Origin: Aminobacter niigataensis | GTDB taxonomy: Bacteria; Pseudomonadota; Alphaproteobacteria; Rhizobiales; Rhizobiaceae | Direction: 5' to 3' | Length of the DNA: 64,000 nucleotides | Assembly: GCF_014200015.1 (NCBI RefSeq) | Contig: NZ_JACHOT010000001.1 | Location: forward strand, 1,798,001 to 1,862,000 | Shown: piece after piece, positions 43,992 to 54,430 of the stretch | Numbering within the stretch: position 1 is the stretch's first letter | Layout of the letters: every line of letters begins with the position of its first letter | Position numbers and translations under genes: made by a program | The notes under the pieces: generated by a model | What the model was told of the DNA's origin: nothing | Databases searched by the model: none | What the model saw: the letters and a program-made list of their open reading frames with translations, nothing else

Positions 43992-44483
43992 ATGTCGTTC
44001 TTCGACGCATCCGCCCTCGCCTCGTTCCGCCGCACGATGACGGTCCTGGCCGGCGCAGCAGCCTGTTCAGCCACATTCGCATTGATGCCGCTTTCCGCCC
44101 ATGCCGACGATTACGACGCCACGCTTCAAGACATCCAGAAGTCGATGGGCGGCGTGCCGAGCTTCGTCAAGCAGTTCCCGAAGGCCGGCCTGCCCGGCGC
44201 CTGGTCTGAACTCAAGGCGCTCGAGTTCAGCGACAAGACGGCATTGCCGGCGAAGACAAAGGCGCTGATCTCGCTGGCAGTCGCTGCACAAATCCCGTGC
44301 ACCTATTGCATCTGGGCCGACACCCAGAGCGCCAGGCAGGCAGGCGCGACCGACGAAGAGATCCAGGAAGCCGTGGCGATGGCCGCGCTGACTCGCCACT
44401 GGAGCACTGTCTTCAACGGCATGCAGGTCGATTTCGAGACCTTCAAGAAGGAACTCGGTGGCGAAATGAGCGCTGCCAAATAG
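43992..44483 (+). CDS. Exported AhpD-like (carboxymuconolactone decarboxylase family) protein
   Basis: Protein of 163 residues with a signal peptide (about 1-38, LMPLSAHA cut) and an AhpD/CMD-like helical domain. The CxxC pair is C103 and C106 (IPCTYCIWADTQSA). In AhpD the fourth residue after the second cysteine is a proton-relay histidine; here it is Asp110. Periplasmic location is unusual for this mostly cytosolic peroxidase family. Ribosome-binding site GAGGAGG. Divergent from, and probably repressed by, the neighbouring TetR protein. Function likely redox-related but unproven. Confidence 0.82.
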   Translation: MSFFDASALASFRRTMTVLAGAAACSATFALMPLSAHADDYDATLQDIQKSMGGVPSFVKQFPKAGLPGAWSELKALEFSDKTALPAKTKALISLAVAAQIPCTYCIWADTQSARQAGATDEEIQEAVAMAALTRHWSTVFNGMQVDFETFKKELGGEMSAAK

Positions 44484-44529
44484 CTGGCTCCAACCATAAC
44501 GCGGTCCGTTCGCAGGCCGCCATATTGCC

Positions 44530-44979
44530 TCAGGCCTTGCGTTCCCAGCGGCGGTCGGGCGTCTGCTGCCAGTAGGTCACGGCGTGCCCACCGGCCTTCA
44601 TCGTCTTCCAATGCTCGCGTGCGCCTTCGAGCTGCGCTGCGTCGTGGCCATCGAACAGGAAAACGGCACGTTGATAGGGCGCAATGTCGGGCGGCGACGC
44701 CCCATCGACCAGAAAGCGGATTTCGGCCGCGTTCGGATTGCCTTCGCCTGTCGTCAGCACCACGGGCTGTTCCGTGGCATGCGGTTCGCGGTCGCTGCCA
44801 TGGGCCAGAAACGAATCGTCGCGGAAGCTCCAGAGATGGGCATCCAATGCGTCGCGCCGCTCCTCGGAGCCGGTCTGCACCACGGCTTTCCAGCCGCGCT
44901 GCAGGCTGCGCTCGAGCAGGCCCGGAAGGGCATCCTCGAGCGTCGATTCGGTCAGGTGGTAGAAAAGGACTTCGGCCAT
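44530..44979 (-). CDS. holC: DNA polymerase III subunit chi
   Basis: Chi subunit (149 residues), which links the clamp loader to single-strand binding protein. N-terminal VLFYHLTESTLEDALPGLLE and the segment LWSFRDDSFLAHG are typical of HolC, as is FLFDGHD. It follows pepA by 35 bp on the same strand, a pairing common in Gram-negative bacteria. Confidence 0.92.
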   Translation of the reverse strand: MAEVLFYHLTESTLEDALPGLLERSLQRGWKAVVQTGSEERRDALDAHLWSFRDDSFLAHGSDREPHATEQPVVLTTGEGNPNAAEIRFLVDGASPPDIAPYQRAVFLFDGHDAAQLEGAREHWKTMKAGGHAVTYWQQTPDRRWERKA

Positions 44980-45014
44980 TGCTCAGTTCGCACCCAGGGC
45001 CGATTTATCCAGCC

Positions 45015-46511
45015 TCACCCTTCGTAGTGGTCGCGCACCAGCCTGTCGAGCAGCCGCACGCCATAGCCCGAACCCCAGGACTGGTTGATTTCGTTGGTCG
45101 GCGAGCCCATCGCGGTGCCGGCAATGTCGAGATGCGCCCAAGGCGTCTCCTTGACGAAGCGCTGGAGAAACTGCGCCGCGGTGATCGAACCACCGAAACG
45201 GCCGCCGATGTTCTTCATGTCGGCGTTCTTGGAATCGATCAGCTTGTCGTATTCGGAGCCGAGTGGCATGCGCCACAGCTTTTCCTGCGTCGCAGCACCC
45301 GACGAGGTCAGGCGCCCGGCAAGCTCGTCATTGTTGGAGAACAGCCCGGCGTGGCTCTGCCCGAGCGCCACCATGATTGCGCCGGTCAACGTAGCCAGAT
45401 TGACCATGAACTTCGGCTCGAAGCGCTGGTTGCAGTACCAGAGCGCGTCGGCGAGCACGAGGCGCCCTTCGGCGTCGGTGTTGAGCACCTCGATGGTCTG
45501 GCCCGACATCGAGGTGACGATGTCGCCAGGACGCTGGGCGTTGCCATCGACCATGTTCTCGACCAGGCCGATGATGCCGACCACGTTGACCTTGGCCTTG
45601 CGCGCGGCAAGCGCATGCATCAGGCCGGTGACAGCGGCGGCGCCCCCCATGTCGCCCTTCATGTCCTCCATGCCGGCGGCCGGCTTGATCGACACACCAC
45701 CCGAATCGAAGACCACGCCCTTGCCGACGAAGGCCACCGGCTTGTCCTTGGCTTTGCCGCCGTTCCACTGCATCACAGCCATGCGCGGCGGACGCACCGA
45801 GCCCTGCGCGACGCCGAGCAGCGCGCCCATGCCGAGCTTCTTCATCTCTTTTTCGGTCAGGATTTCGACCTTGACGCCAAGCTTTTCCAGTTCCTTGGCC
45901 TGGGCGGCGAATTCGACCGGACCAAGCACGTTGGCCGGTTCGTTGACCAGGTCGCGGGCCAGCAGCACGCCGCCGACCACCGCCTCGATGTCGGCGAAGG
46001 CCTTCTTTGCCGCCACCGGATCGGCGCAATGGATGGTGACCTTCGCAGGCTTCTTGTCCTCGGCCTTGCCGTTACCATTGTCCTTCTTGGTCTTGTACTT
46101 GTCGAAGGTGTAGCTGCGCAGCAGGATGCCGGCTGCAACAGCAGCGGCGGCAGCGCCGTCGACTGTGGCGCCCGGAATGTCCAGGACCACACCGATCTCG
46201 GTTGCCTTGCGCAATTGTGCCGCCAGCGTGCCGCCAAGCTTCAGCCAGGCATACTCGTCGAGACTGGACGTCTTGCCCACGCCGACAGCCACCAGCCGGT
46301 CAACGCCAGTGCCTTCCGGCGCCAGGACTTCAACGACGCCACCAAACTTGCCGTTGAAGTCGGCGACCGGAAAGGCACGGTCGAGCGTCTTGGCCGGATC
46401 GTTGCCGCGCGCGATCTCGCTCAGCGCGCCATCTTCGGCGGAGAAGACAAAAACGCTGCCCTTTTTCGGCGTGCCGGCCTTGGCGAAGCTGATCGACGGC
46501 TTGGAGGTCAT
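45015..46511 (-). CDS. pepA: Leucyl aminopeptidase PepA
   Basis: Cytosolic M17 metallo-aminopeptidase of 498 residues. The two-metal site motifs are present: [34 protein letters not shown] and the family signature [14 protein letters not shown]. The N-terminal half is the divergent regulatory domain. Upstream of holC, divergent from lptF. Length and motifs are standard. Confidence 0.96.
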   Translation of the reverse strand: MTSKPSISFAKAGTPKKGSVFVFSAEDGALSEIARGNDPAKTLDRAFPVADFNGKFGGVVEVLAPEGTGVDRLVAVGVGKTSSLDEYAWLKLGGTLAAQLRKATEIGVVLDIPGATVDGAAAAAVAAGILLRSYTFDKYKTKKDNGNGKAEDKKPAKVTIHCADPVAAKKAFADIEAVVGGVLLARDLVNEPANVLGPVEFAAQAKELEKLGVKVEILTEKEMKKLGMGALLGVAQGSVRPPRMAVMQWNGGKAKDKPVAFVGKGVVFDSGGVSIKPAAGMEDMKGDMGGAAAVTGLMHALAARKAKVNVVGIIGLVENMVDGNAQRPGDIVTSMSGQTIEVLNTDAEGRLVLADALWYCNQRFEPKFMVNLATLTGAIMVALGQSHAGLFSNNDELAGRLTSSGAATQEKLWRMPLGSEYDKLIDSKNADMKNIGGRFGGSITAAQFLQRFVKETPWAHLDIAGTAMGSPTNEINQSWGSGYGVRLLDRLVRDHYEG

Positions 46512-46827
46512 GATGTCCTGCTTTCGGATCCCGTTCAGATGGAGCGCGACATTTGGTCGTTTTCAAAAATTTGGCAAGCCTCCCGTCATCTTGGCCCGAT
46601 ATGATTAAAGGTGAAAAAAGGTGGGAAACCTTGCGTTAACCACCTCTGTTCGGCCTTTCTTAGCCATTGGCGCCGAGAGTCGCGGCCGGTAGGAGATGGG
46701 TGTTGGAACGATGCCGGCTTGAAGGGGCCGGTTGTGCCGGCTTGCCTTGGACTATACCTTAGACACCTGCTGGTCACTCGACGTCCCGTCGGCCGGCCAA
46801 GTCGGAAACACGGAATCCTGATCATCG
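46512..46827. other. Divergent intergenic region between pepA and lptF
   Basis: These 316 bp contain no convincing gene. A 9-bp direct repeat GCCGGCTTG occurs at 46713-46721 and 46736-46744, with the small inverted repeat GCCGG-TTGTG-CCGGC (46727-46741) overlapping the second copy. Promoters for both genes must lie here, but I could not place them confidently. Confidence 0.4.
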
Positions 46828-48027
46828 ATGAAGGTTGTTGAGCGCTACATCCTGCGTCGTGCGTTCGCGGTTTTTATCGCGGCGCTGACCTGGACCTTGG
46901 TGATCGTCTGGACCACCCAGGTGCTCGGGCGAATCGACCTTGTCACCGACAGCGGCCAGTCGGCGCTGACCTTCTTTGAGGTCGCAGCCCTTATCCTGCC
47001 CACCCTCATTCCGATCGTCGTGCCTTTTGCGGTGACAATCGCGGTGGCGTTGACGCTAAGCTCGATGAACAGCGATTCCGAACTTGTGATCCTCAACGCC
47101 GCCGGCGCTTCGCGGATGACCGTGATCCGGCCCATCCTCATCCTGGCCATCGGCGCCAGCCTGTTCGCCTTCCTGGTCCACAACATCGCGGATCCGATGG
47201 CGCGCCAGCGCAACCGCGAACTGATCGCGACCTCGCGCGCAGATCTCTTGTCGCTGATCATCCAGGAAGGCACGTTCCGCAAGGTCGACGAGGGTCTCTT
47301 CGTCCAGGTCGGCGAGCGCCTGCCAAATGGCGGCCTTGGCGGCATCTTCGTCGCCGATTCTCGCGAACCCAACATTGATCTCGTCTACTACGCCAAGGAC
47401 GGCTCCTTCGTGGAGCGCGACAGCAAGCAGATGCTGGTGATGAATGACGGCGTGATCCACCGCAAGGCGCCAGGCGGCGAAGTGTCGGTGATCAGCTTCG
47501 ATTCCTACGCATTCGACCTCAGCGAGTTCTCCGCTGCTGCGAAGGAAGTCACGATGCAGCCGAAGGATCGCTCGACGGCTTACCTGATGAACCCCTCGCC
47601 AAGCGACAAATATTACCAGCGCAATCCCCGGCTGTTTACCGCCGAACTCGACCGCCGGTTCACCGAGTGGCTCTACCCGATCGCCTTTGCCCTCATAGCG
47701 CTGGCCGTGGCAGGCGACGCGCGATCACATCGTGAAGCGCGCATCCATCCGCTTGTCACCGCCATCACCATCGCGCTGTTCTTCCGCTGGCTTGGCTTCT
47801 TCGCCGGCAGCAAGGCCGAGACGGTGGCGTGGGTCCGCTATGTAGTCTACGCCGTGCCCATCGCCACGTCGCTGATTGCCATCTGGTTCATCCGCACCAA
47901 CCGCAGCATGGAACTGCCGGTTTCGGTCGCCGACCGGATTGCGTCCGTGGTGGCGCAGATCCGCGAAAAACTCACGGCTTTGCGCCTGCGGTTCAGCGGC
48001 GGTGCTCCGCGTCAGGGAGCAGCATGA
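46828..48027 (+). CDS. lptF: LPS export permease LptF
   Basis: Inner-membrane subunit of the LptB2FG lipopolysaccharide extractor, 399 residues. N-terminal VVERYILRRAFAVF and three early spans (about 12-35, 50-75, 95-120) are followed by a periplasmic beta-jellyroll (about 130-265) and three C-terminal spans. The C-terminal tail is basic. Translationally coupled to lptG (ATGA). With lptG, lptD and surA it forms an outer-membrane assembly operon. Confidence 0.93.
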   Translation: MKVVERYILRRAFAVFIAALTWTLVIVWTTQVLGRIDLVTDSGQSALTFFEVAALILPTLIPIVVPFAVTIAVALTLSSMNSDSELVILNAAGASRMTVIRPILILAIGASLFAFLVHNIADPMARQRNRELIATSRADLLSLIIQEGTFRKVDEGLFVQVGERLPNGGLGGIFVADSREPNIDLVYYAKDGSFVERDSKQMLVMNDGVIHRKAPGGEVSVISFDSYAFDLSEFSAAAKEVTMQPKDRSTAYLMNPSPSDKYYQRNPRLFTAELDRRFTEWLYPIAFALIALAVAGDARSHREARIHPLVTAITIALFFRWLGFFAGSKAETVAWVRYVVYAVPIATSLIAIWFIRTNRSMELPVSVADRIASVVAQIREKLTALRLRFSGGAPRQGAA

Positions 48028-49112
48028 TGGGCTGGACGCTCGGGCGCTATTTCTTCTTTCGCTACGCCACCATCACAGCGTGGTTCTTCATCGGTATTTT
48101 CGCGCTCATCTTCATCATCGACGTCACAGAATTCTCGAACAATGCCGGCGGCGTGCCGGGCTTCAAGTTCAGCATCGCCCTGACTGTTTCTGCACTGCGC
48201 GTGCCGATGATCATGCTGCAGGTCGTTCCGTTCGTCGCCCTGTTCAGCGCCATGGCAACGCTTGTGTCGCTCAACCGGCGCTATGAACTGGTCATTGCCC
48301 GCGCCGCCGGTATTTCGGCATGGCAGTTCCTGCTGCCATGCTGCCTCGGCGCGTTGCTCTTCGGCTTCATCACGGTCGGCGTGCTCAACCCGATCGCGGC
48401 CTACGGCTTCTCGCACTCGGAGTCGCTGGAGTCGGAGCTTCGCTCACGCCAGTCCAATTCGGTTTCGGCATTTTCGGCGCCATGGCTGCGCCAGAAAGCC
48501 AACGGCACCGAGGTCATCATCGGCGCCCGGGCGGTTCTCAATCAGGGGATGGAACTGTCGGACGCGGTGTTTTTCGTCTTTGACGCCGACGGCAACATGG
48601 TCGAACGCAAGGATGCCGAGCGCGCCTATCTGCGCGACGGTCATTGGGAATTGGTCAACGTTCGAAGCATGAAGGGTGGCGAGAACTTCACCTCCGAAGC
48701 CACCGCCGAGGTGCCGACGAATCTGAAGCCGGAATTCGTCCAGGAGCGGCTGGCGCGGCCCGAAACCATTCCTTTTTTCCAGCTTCCGTCGAAAATCGAA
48801 GTGGCACGGTCCTTCGGGCTCCGGGCGAATGCTTTTGCCATGCAATTTCATTCACTTGTCGCACTTCCCTTCCTGCTGGTGGCGATGACGCTCATTGCTG
48901 CAACAGTGTCGATGCGATTTGCGAGGATGGGGCAGTCCGGAACGATGATTCTGGGTGGCGTCGTCGCCGGCTTTCTGCTTTATGTCGTTTCGGTTCTGGT
49001 CAAAGCATTTGGCAATGCGGGATTCGTGCCGACTTATATTGCGGCGTGGCTTCCAGTTGTCGTAGCAATGTTTTTCGGGGTGACTTTCCTGCTCTACAAC
49101 GAGGATGGTTAG
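48024..49112 (+). CDS. lptG: LPS export permease LptG
   Basis: Partner of LptF, 362 residues with the same plan: N-terminal spans (LGRYFFFRYATITAWFF), periplasmic jellyroll (about 130-260) and three C-terminal spans. Begins ATGATG overlapping the lptF stop. Its own stop lies a few bases before the lptD start, so coupling continues. Confidence 0.93.
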   Translation: MMGWTLGRYFFFRYATITAWFFIGIFALIFIIDVTEFSNNAGGVPGFKFSIALTVSALRVPMIMLQVVPFVALFSAMATLVSLNRRYELVIARAAGISAWQFLLPCCLGALLFGFITVGVLNPIAAYGFSHSESLESELRSRQSNSVSAFSAPWLRQKANGTEVIIGARAVLNQGMELSDAVFFVFDADGNMVERKDAERAYLRDGHWELVNVRSMKGGENFTSEATAEVPTNLKPEFVQERLARPETIPFFQLPSKIEVARSFGLRANAFAMQFHSLVALPFLLVAMTLIAATVSMRFARMGQSGTMILGGVVAGFLLYVVSVLVKAFGNAGFVPTYIAAWLPVVVAMFFGVTFLLYNEDG

Positions 49113-49125
49113 TGTGAGGGGCGCA

Positions 49126-51504
49126 ATGGCCAACCGCAGGACTGCCCGCAGGGCACGCCTATTCGGGGCGACTGCGCTTGCATGCCTGTTTGCATGCGTG
49201 CTTCCGTTCGCACCAGCTTACGCCCAGACCATCGCCGATCTCGCGCCAAGCGTGCCCGAGGGCTCGCAGATGCTGCTCGAGGCCGACACGCTGGTCTATG
49301 ACAACGACGTCCAGACGGTCACTGCCGTCGGCGGCGTACAGATCGACTATGCAGGCAACCGCCTCGTCGCCCAGCGCGTCACCTATGATCGCAAGACGTC
49401 GCGGCTGATCGCCAGCGGCAATGTCGAGATCGTCAATTCCGACGGTACCAAGATCTTCTCGCAAGAGATCGACATCACCGACGACTTCGCTGACGGCTTC
49501 GTCAACGCGCTCCGAGTCGAGACCGTCGACAAGACCTATTTTGCGGCCGAGAGCGCCAAGCGCGAAGGCGGCATCCTGACGACGTTCAACAACGGCGTCT
49601 ACACGGCCTGCGAACCTTGCGAGCAAAAGCCCGACAAGGCGCCAATCTGGCGCATCAAGGCTCAGAAGATCATCTGGAACGGCGAAAAGAAGACCGTCCG
49701 TTTCGAAAACTCGAATTTCGAGTTCTTCGGTTTCCCGATCGCCTTCCTGCCCGCCTTCGAGATCGCCGACCCGACGGTGAAGCGCAAGAGCGGCTTCCTG
49801 ATGCCCGGCATCAGCTACAAGAGCGAGCTCGGCGTCGGGGTTTCGATCCCCTATTATTTCGCGCTCTCGCCGACCTACGACCTGACCGTCAAGGGTACCG
49901 GCTACACCCGCCAGGGCTTCCTCGGCGAGGCCGAGTGGCGCCAGCGCTTCAACAATGGCCAATACAGCCTGAAGATCGCCGGCATCCACCAGATGAACCC
50001 CGACAAGTTCGACGCCAACACCGTCGACAGCGGGCCTACCGGCGACGAAAACAAGTTGCGCGGCATGGTCGGCACCAAGGGCCGTTTCGACCTCAATCCG
50101 CGCTGGACCTTCGGCTGGGACATCCTCGCCCAGTCGGACAAGAATTTCTCCCGCACCTACGGCATCGAGGGATTCGCCGACAGCACGCATCGTTCCGAGG
50201 TCTATCTCACCGGCCTCAACGACCGAAACTACTTCGACCTGCGCGCCATGCGCTTCCAGGTCCAGGAAGAAGCCCTCGATAGCGATCCCGATGCACGTGC
50301 CGACAAGCAGCCCTGGGTGCTGCCGTCGCTCGACTACGCCTACATTCCCGACGCGCCGCTGGCCGGCGGCGAACTGTCGTTCGACCTCAATGCACGCGTC
50401 ATCCGCCGCACCGAGCTCGATTCCGCGATACCAGGTTTGAACGGCCCGACAATTCACGGCCTCGAAGGCACGTCCAGCCGCATCACCGCCGAAGCCGAGT
50501 GGAAACGCACGATCGTCACCGAAGGTGGCCTGCTGGTTACACCGTTGATGGCTTTCCGCGCCGACGGCAGCTACCTCGACGCCTCCAGCGCCTCGCTGAA
50601 CGCCATCAACAACATGGCCATCGATCCGGACATTGGCGTTGCGGCAGACGTACGCTCGTCGCTGTTCCGCTACATGGCAACGCTCGGACTGGAGCTGCGC
50701 TGGCCGGTGCTGTTCTCGTCAACGAGCTCGACCCATGTGCTCGAACCGATGGCCCAGGTCTTCGCCCGCCCGAGCGAGAGCGCCATCGGCGGGCTCGGCA
50801 TCCCCAACGAGGATGCGCAGAGCTTCGTGTTCGACGCGGCGTCGCTGTTCGAACGCGACAAGTTCTCGGGCTATGACCGCATGGAAGGCGGGACGCGCGC
50901 CAATATAGGCCTGCGCTATTCCGGCAGCTACAGCAACGGCTGGACTACCAACGCGCTGTTCGGCCAGTCCTACCAACTCGCCGGCGACAACTCGTTTGCC
51001 GCGCCCGATCTGGTCAACGCAGGCGCCTATTCCGGCCTGGAAACCGATACGTCCGACTATGTGGCGCTTGCCGGCATCGCCAGCCCGAACGGCTTCTCGG
51101 CCTCGGTCAGTGGCCGCTTCGACGAGCAGAGCCTCGACGTCCGCCGCGCCGAAATGAAGGTCGGCCTCGATGCGCGCCCGATCGCCGTTTCGGCCCGCTA
51201 CGCCTTTATCGATGCGCAGCCGCTCTATGGTTTCAAGGACGACCGTCACGAGGTCACGCTCGGCGCCACGGCGCGCTTCAACGACGAATGGCGGGTGTTT
51301 GGCTCCGGCACCTACGACATCAAGAGCGACCTGCTCGTCAAGAACGGTGTCGGCTTCGCCTATGACGATGAGTGCTTCACCTACATGATGACCTACGCCG
51401 AAAGCCGCGATCACAACGATCCTGACGACGTCACACGCTCCGTAGGCTTCAACATTTCGTTCCGCACGCTCGGCGATCTCGGTACGGCGAAGAACAGTTT
51501 CTAA
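49126..51504 (+). CDS. lptD: LPS assembly outer-membrane protein LptD
   Basis: Outer-membrane beta-barrel of 792 residues that inserts LPS into the outer leaflet. A signal peptide (about 1-34, PFAPAYA cut) is followed by an OstA/LptA-like N-terminal domain (LLEADTLVYDNDVQTVTAVG, about 50-200) and a large barrel ending in Phe (TAKNSF). The ATG at 49126 has GAGGGG at good spacing; an ATG 21 bp earlier overlaps the lptG stop and lacks spacing. Cysteines in ACEPCEQ may form a disulfide. Confidence 0.94.
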   Translation: MANRRTARRARLFGATALACLFACVLPFAPAYAQTIADLAPSVPEGSQMLLEADTLVYDNDVQTVTAVGGVQIDYAGNRLVAQRVTYDRKTSRLIASGNVEIVNSDGTKIFSQEIDITDDFADGFVNALRVETVDKTYFAAESAKREGGILTTFNNGVYTACEPCEQKPDKAPIWRIKAQKIIWNGEKKTVRFENSNFEFFGFPIAFLPAFEIADPTVKRKSGFLMPGISYKSELGVGVSIPYYFALSPTYDLTVKGTGYTRQGFLGEAEWRQRFNNGQYSLKIAGIHQMNPDKFDANTVDSGPTGDENKLRGMVGTKGRFDLNPRWTFGWDILAQSDKNFSRTYGIEGFADSTHRSEVYLTGLNDRNYFDLRAMRFQVQEEALDSDPDARADKQPWVLPSLDYAYIPDAPLAGGELSFDLNARVIRRTELDSAIPGLNGPTIHGLEGTSSRITAEAEWKRTIVTEGGLLVTPLMAFRADGSYLDASSASLNAINNMAIDPDIGVAADVRSSLFRYMATLGLELRWPVLFSSTSSTHVLEPMAQVFARPSESAIGGLGIPNEDAQSFVFDAASLFERDKFSGYDRMEGGTRANIGLRYSGSYSNGWTTNALFGQSYQLAGDNSFAAPDLVNAGAYSGLETDTSDYVALAGIASPNGFSASVSGRFDEQSLDVRRAEMKVGLDARPIAVSARYAFIDAQPLYGFKDDRHEVTLGATARFNDEWRVFGSGTYDIKSDLLVKNGVGFAYDDECFTYMMTYAESRDHNDPDDVTRSVGFNISFRTLGDLGTAKNSF

Positions 51505-51624
51505 GGCAGTCAGAGAACGATGCCGGGGCGACCTGACATCGTTTTGCCGCATAACGCGGCCATTGGACGGGGCAACATGCATTCGGGCAATGCTCGGATC
51601 TGGGGTTTGAACGGGACTTTATCG

Positions 51625-52560
51625 ATGCGGAAGCACCTCTTTTCGGCAGGCCTCGCCCTGCTCGTGGCGGCAACGTCGCTCTCGATGACCGCTTATGCGC
51701 CGCCGGCCCAGGCCAGCGAGATCAAATACATCGTCAACGACGTGCCGGTTACCAGCTACGACATCCAGCGCCGCGCCGCGTTCCTCAAGCTGCAGAAGCG
51801 CAAAGGCAATGCCGGCGAGGAAATGATCGAGCAGACGCTGCGCCAGGCCGAAATGAAGCGGCTCAACATCCGCATCTCCGACAAGCAGGTCGACGACGCC
51901 TATGCGCGCTTTGCCGGCTCCAACAAGCTCAAGCCCGCCCAAATGGACCAGATCCTGGCCCAGGCCGGCGTGACGAGCAGCCATTTCAAGGACTACATCC
52001 GCACGCAGATGGGCTGGAACCAGGCGCTCAGTTCCCGCTTCCGCGCCGAGGGCAGCGGCGGTGGCGGCACCAGCGAGCAGGACGCCGTCCGGCGCATGCT
52101 GCAGCAGGGCGGCGCCAAGCCGAGCGCCACCGAATACATGCTGCAGCAGGTGATCTTCGTCGTGCCGGTATCCGAGCGCGGCTCCATCGGCAAGCGCAAG
52201 CGCGAGGCGGATGCCATGCGTGGCCGCTTCAACGGTTGCGAGCAGACGCGCGAATTCGCCAGGGGCCTGCTCGACGTGACCGTGCGCGATCTCGGCCGCG
52301 TGCTTGCACCGCAATTGCCGCCGGAATGGGCCGACCAGATCAAGAAGCTCAAGGCTGGCGGCGCAACCCCGGTGCGTGAGACTGACCGTGGCGTCGAGTT
52401 CATCGGCGTTTGCAGCGCCCGCGAAGTGTCCGACGACAAGGTCGCACAGATGGTCTTCCAGGCCGAGGGGCTCGGCAAGGAAGGCAACGAAAAGGCCGAC
52501 GAGCTCAGCAAGAAGTACATCGAAGAACTGCGGGCCAAGGCTCGCATCGTCAACCGCTAG
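51625..52560 (+). CDS. SurA-like periplasmic chaperone
   Basis: Exported protein of about 311 residues with a signal peptide (about 1-30, PPAQAS). A SurA-type N-terminal domain (IVNDVPVTSYDIQRR) and a degenerate parvulin-like peptidyl-prolyl isomerase region (TEYMLQQVIFVVPV to FIGVCSARE) follow. Its place between lptD and pdxA matches surA in other Gram-negative bacteria, so it likely escorts outer-membrane proteins such as LptD. Earlier in-frame ATGs at 51577 (with ACGGGG upstream) and 51520 would lengthen the N-terminal region; the signal peptide fits 51625 best. Confidence 0.85.
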   Translation: MRKHLFSAGLALLVAATSLSMTAYAPPAQASEIKYIVNDVPVTSYDIQRRAAFLKLQKRKGNAGEEMIEQTLRQAEMKRLNIRISDKQVDDAYARFAGSNKLKPAQMDQILAQAGVTSSHFKDYIRTQMGWNQALSSRFRAEGSGGGGTSEQDAVRRMLQQGGAKPSATEYMLQQVIFVVPVSERGSIGKRKREADAMRGRFNGCEQTREFARGLLDVTVRDLGRVLAPQLPPEWADQIKKLKAGGATPVRETDRGVEFIGVCSAREVSDDKVAQMVFQAEGLGKEGNEKADELSKKYIEELRAKARIVNR

Positions 52561-52563
52561 GTC

Positions 52564-53586
52564 GTGGGCTCGCATGGCGCCCCTCTGGCGCTGACTGTTG
52601 GCGATCCCTCAGGTATCGGCCCCGAAATCGCAGTCGCAGCCTGGCGGCTGCGCAACGAAGCGGACGTGCCCGCCTTCTATCTCCTCGGCGACCCGGCTTT
52701 GGTCGCCGCACGCGCTTCCGCGCTGGGCGTCGAAATCCAGATCGCAGAGACCGACCCGGCCAATGCTGCCGGGCAGTTCGCAGATGCGTTGCCGGTCGTG
52801 CCGCTGTCCGCTGCGCTGGTCGACGCGCCGGGCCAGCCCGACAAGCAGAACGCCGCCGGCATCATCGAGGCGATCGACCGTGCCGTGATGGACACGTTCG
52901 AAGGCCGCGCCGCTGCCGTCGTCACCTGCCCGATCGCCAAGAAGCCGCTCTATGACGCCGGCTTCCGCTTTCCCGGCCATACCGAATACCTCGCCCACCT
53001 CGCGAGCCAGAGGACCGGCTCCGCCGTCATGCCGGTCATGATGCTTGCCGGGCCGGAGCTTCGCGCCGTGCCCGTCACCATCCATATCGCGCTTGCCGAC
53101 GTGCCGAGGGCGCTTACGACCGAGGCGATCATCGAGACCACCCGCATCAGCGCGCATGACCTGCGCACACGTTTTGGCATCGCCAGGCCGCGCATCGCCG
53201 TTTCGGGCCTCAATCCGCATGCCGGCGAAGGCGGTGCGATGGGCCATGAAGACGAACGCATCATCCGCCCGGCGATCGAGGCGCTGAAGGCGGAAGGTAT
53301 CGACGTCTTCGGTCCCCTGCCCGCCGACACCATGTTCCATGCCCGCGCCCGCGCCGGCTACGACGCCGCCATCTGCATGTATCACGACCAGGCACTGATC
53401 CCGGCCAAGGCGCTCGCTTTCGACGAGACGGTCAACGTCACGCTCGGTCTGCCCTTCATCCGCACCTCGCCCGACCATGGCACCGCCTTCGACATCGCCG
53501 GCAAGGGCATTGCCCGGCCAGACAGCCTGATCGCAGCGCTGAAGCTGGCGCGCCGGCTGGCGGACGTTGGGGGCAAGTCATCATGA
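52564..53586 (+). CDS. pdxA: 4-hydroxythreonine-4-phosphate dehydrogenase
   Basis: Pyridoxine biosynthesis enzyme of 340 residues oxidising 4-phosphohydroxythreonine with NAD. Motifs: [15 protein letters not shown] at the N-terminus, FPGHTEYLA, the metal-binding [10 protein letters not shown], and [12 protein letters not shown]. Start is GTG three bases after the surA-like stop. Overlaps rsmA by four bases. The order surA-pdxA-rsmA is conserved widely. Confidence 0.96.
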   Translation: MGSHGAPLALTVGDPSGIGPEIAVAAWRLRNEADVPAFYLLGDPALVAARASALGVEIQIAETDPANAAGQFADALPVVPLSAALVDAPGQPDKQNAAGIIEAIDRAVMDTFEGRAAAVVTCPIAKKPLYDAGFRFPGHTEYLAHLASQRTGSAVMPVMMLAGPELRAVPVTIHIALADVPRALTTEAIIETTRISAHDLRTRFGIARPRIAVSGLNPHAGEGGAMGHEDERIIRPAIEALKAEGIDVFGPLPADTMFHARARAGYDAAICMYHDQALIPAKALAFDETVNVTLGLPFIRTSPDHGTAFDIAGKGIARPDSLIAALKLARRLADVGGKSS

Positions 53587-54419
53587 GTGCGGCCACCAGC
53601 ATCGACGGCCTGCCGCCGCTTCGCGACGTCATCGAGCGCCACGGCCTGCAGGCCAAGAAGGCGCTCGGCCAGAATTTCCTGCTCGACCTCAACCTGACCA
53701 GCAAGGTGGCGCGGGCTGCCGGCGATCTCACAGGCGTCACCGTCATCGAGGTCGGCCCCGGCCCCGGCGGGCTGACACGGGCGCTGTTGATGAACGGCGC
53801 CAGGCGCGTCATCGCCATCGAGCGCGACGAACGCTGCCTCGCAGCACTGGCCGAGATTTCCAACCATTATCCGGAACGGCTGGAAGTGGTCTCGGGCGAC
53901 GCGCTGAAGACCGATTTCGCGGCGCTCGCCGGCGGCGAGCCGACAAAGATCGTCGCCAACTTGCCCTACAACATCGGCACCGAACTGCTCGTCCGCTGGC
54001 TCACCGTCCAGGACTGGCCCCCGTTCTATCAATCGCTGACCTTGATGTTCCAGCGCGAGGTCGCCGAACGCATCGTGGCGAAGCCGGCGAGCCCGGCCTT
54101 CGGCCGCCTCGGCGTTCTCGCCGGCTGGCGCACCGACGCACGCATTGCCTTCGATGTGCCGCCACAGGCCTTTACCCCGCCACCGAAGGTCACTTCGTCC
54201 GTCGTACACCTGGAACCGCGTCAGGTGCCTCTGCCGGCCGACGTGAAGGTGCTTGGCCGTGTCACCGAGGCGGCCTTCGGCCAACGCCGCAAGATGCTGC
54301 GCCAGAGCCTGAAAAGCATGGGCGGCGAAAGACTCCTGGAAACCGTCGGCATCGACCCGACCCGCCGCGCCGAGACGCTCAGCGTCGAGGAGTTCGTGGC
54401 GCTGGCAAAGGCGGTCTGA
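53583..54419 (+). CDS. rsmA: 16S rRNA dimethyladenosine transferase RsmA
   Basis: KsgA/RsmA methyltransferase of 278 residues that dimethylates A1518 and A1519 of 16S rRNA. SAM-binding [14 protein letters not shown] and [12 protein letters not shown], catalytic [11 protein letters not shown] (NLPY motif) and the C-terminal four-helix domain are present. End of the lptF operon; converges with gmk, 11 bp away. Confidence 0.96.
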   Translation: MSAATSIDGLPPLRDVIERHGLQAKKALGQNFLLDLNLTSKVARAAGDLTGVTVIEVGPGPGGLTRALLMNGARRVIAIERDERCLAALAEISNHYPERLEVVSGDALKTDFAALAGGEPTKIVANLPYNIGTELLVRWLTVQDWPPFYQSLTLMFQREVAERIVAKPASPAFGRLGVLAGWRTDARIAFDVPPQAFTPPPKVTSSVVHLEPRQVPLPADVKVLGRVTEAAFGQRRKMLRQSLKSMGGERLLETVGIDPTRRAETLSVEEFVALAKAV

Positions 54420-54430
54420 GCGCCCGTCGC

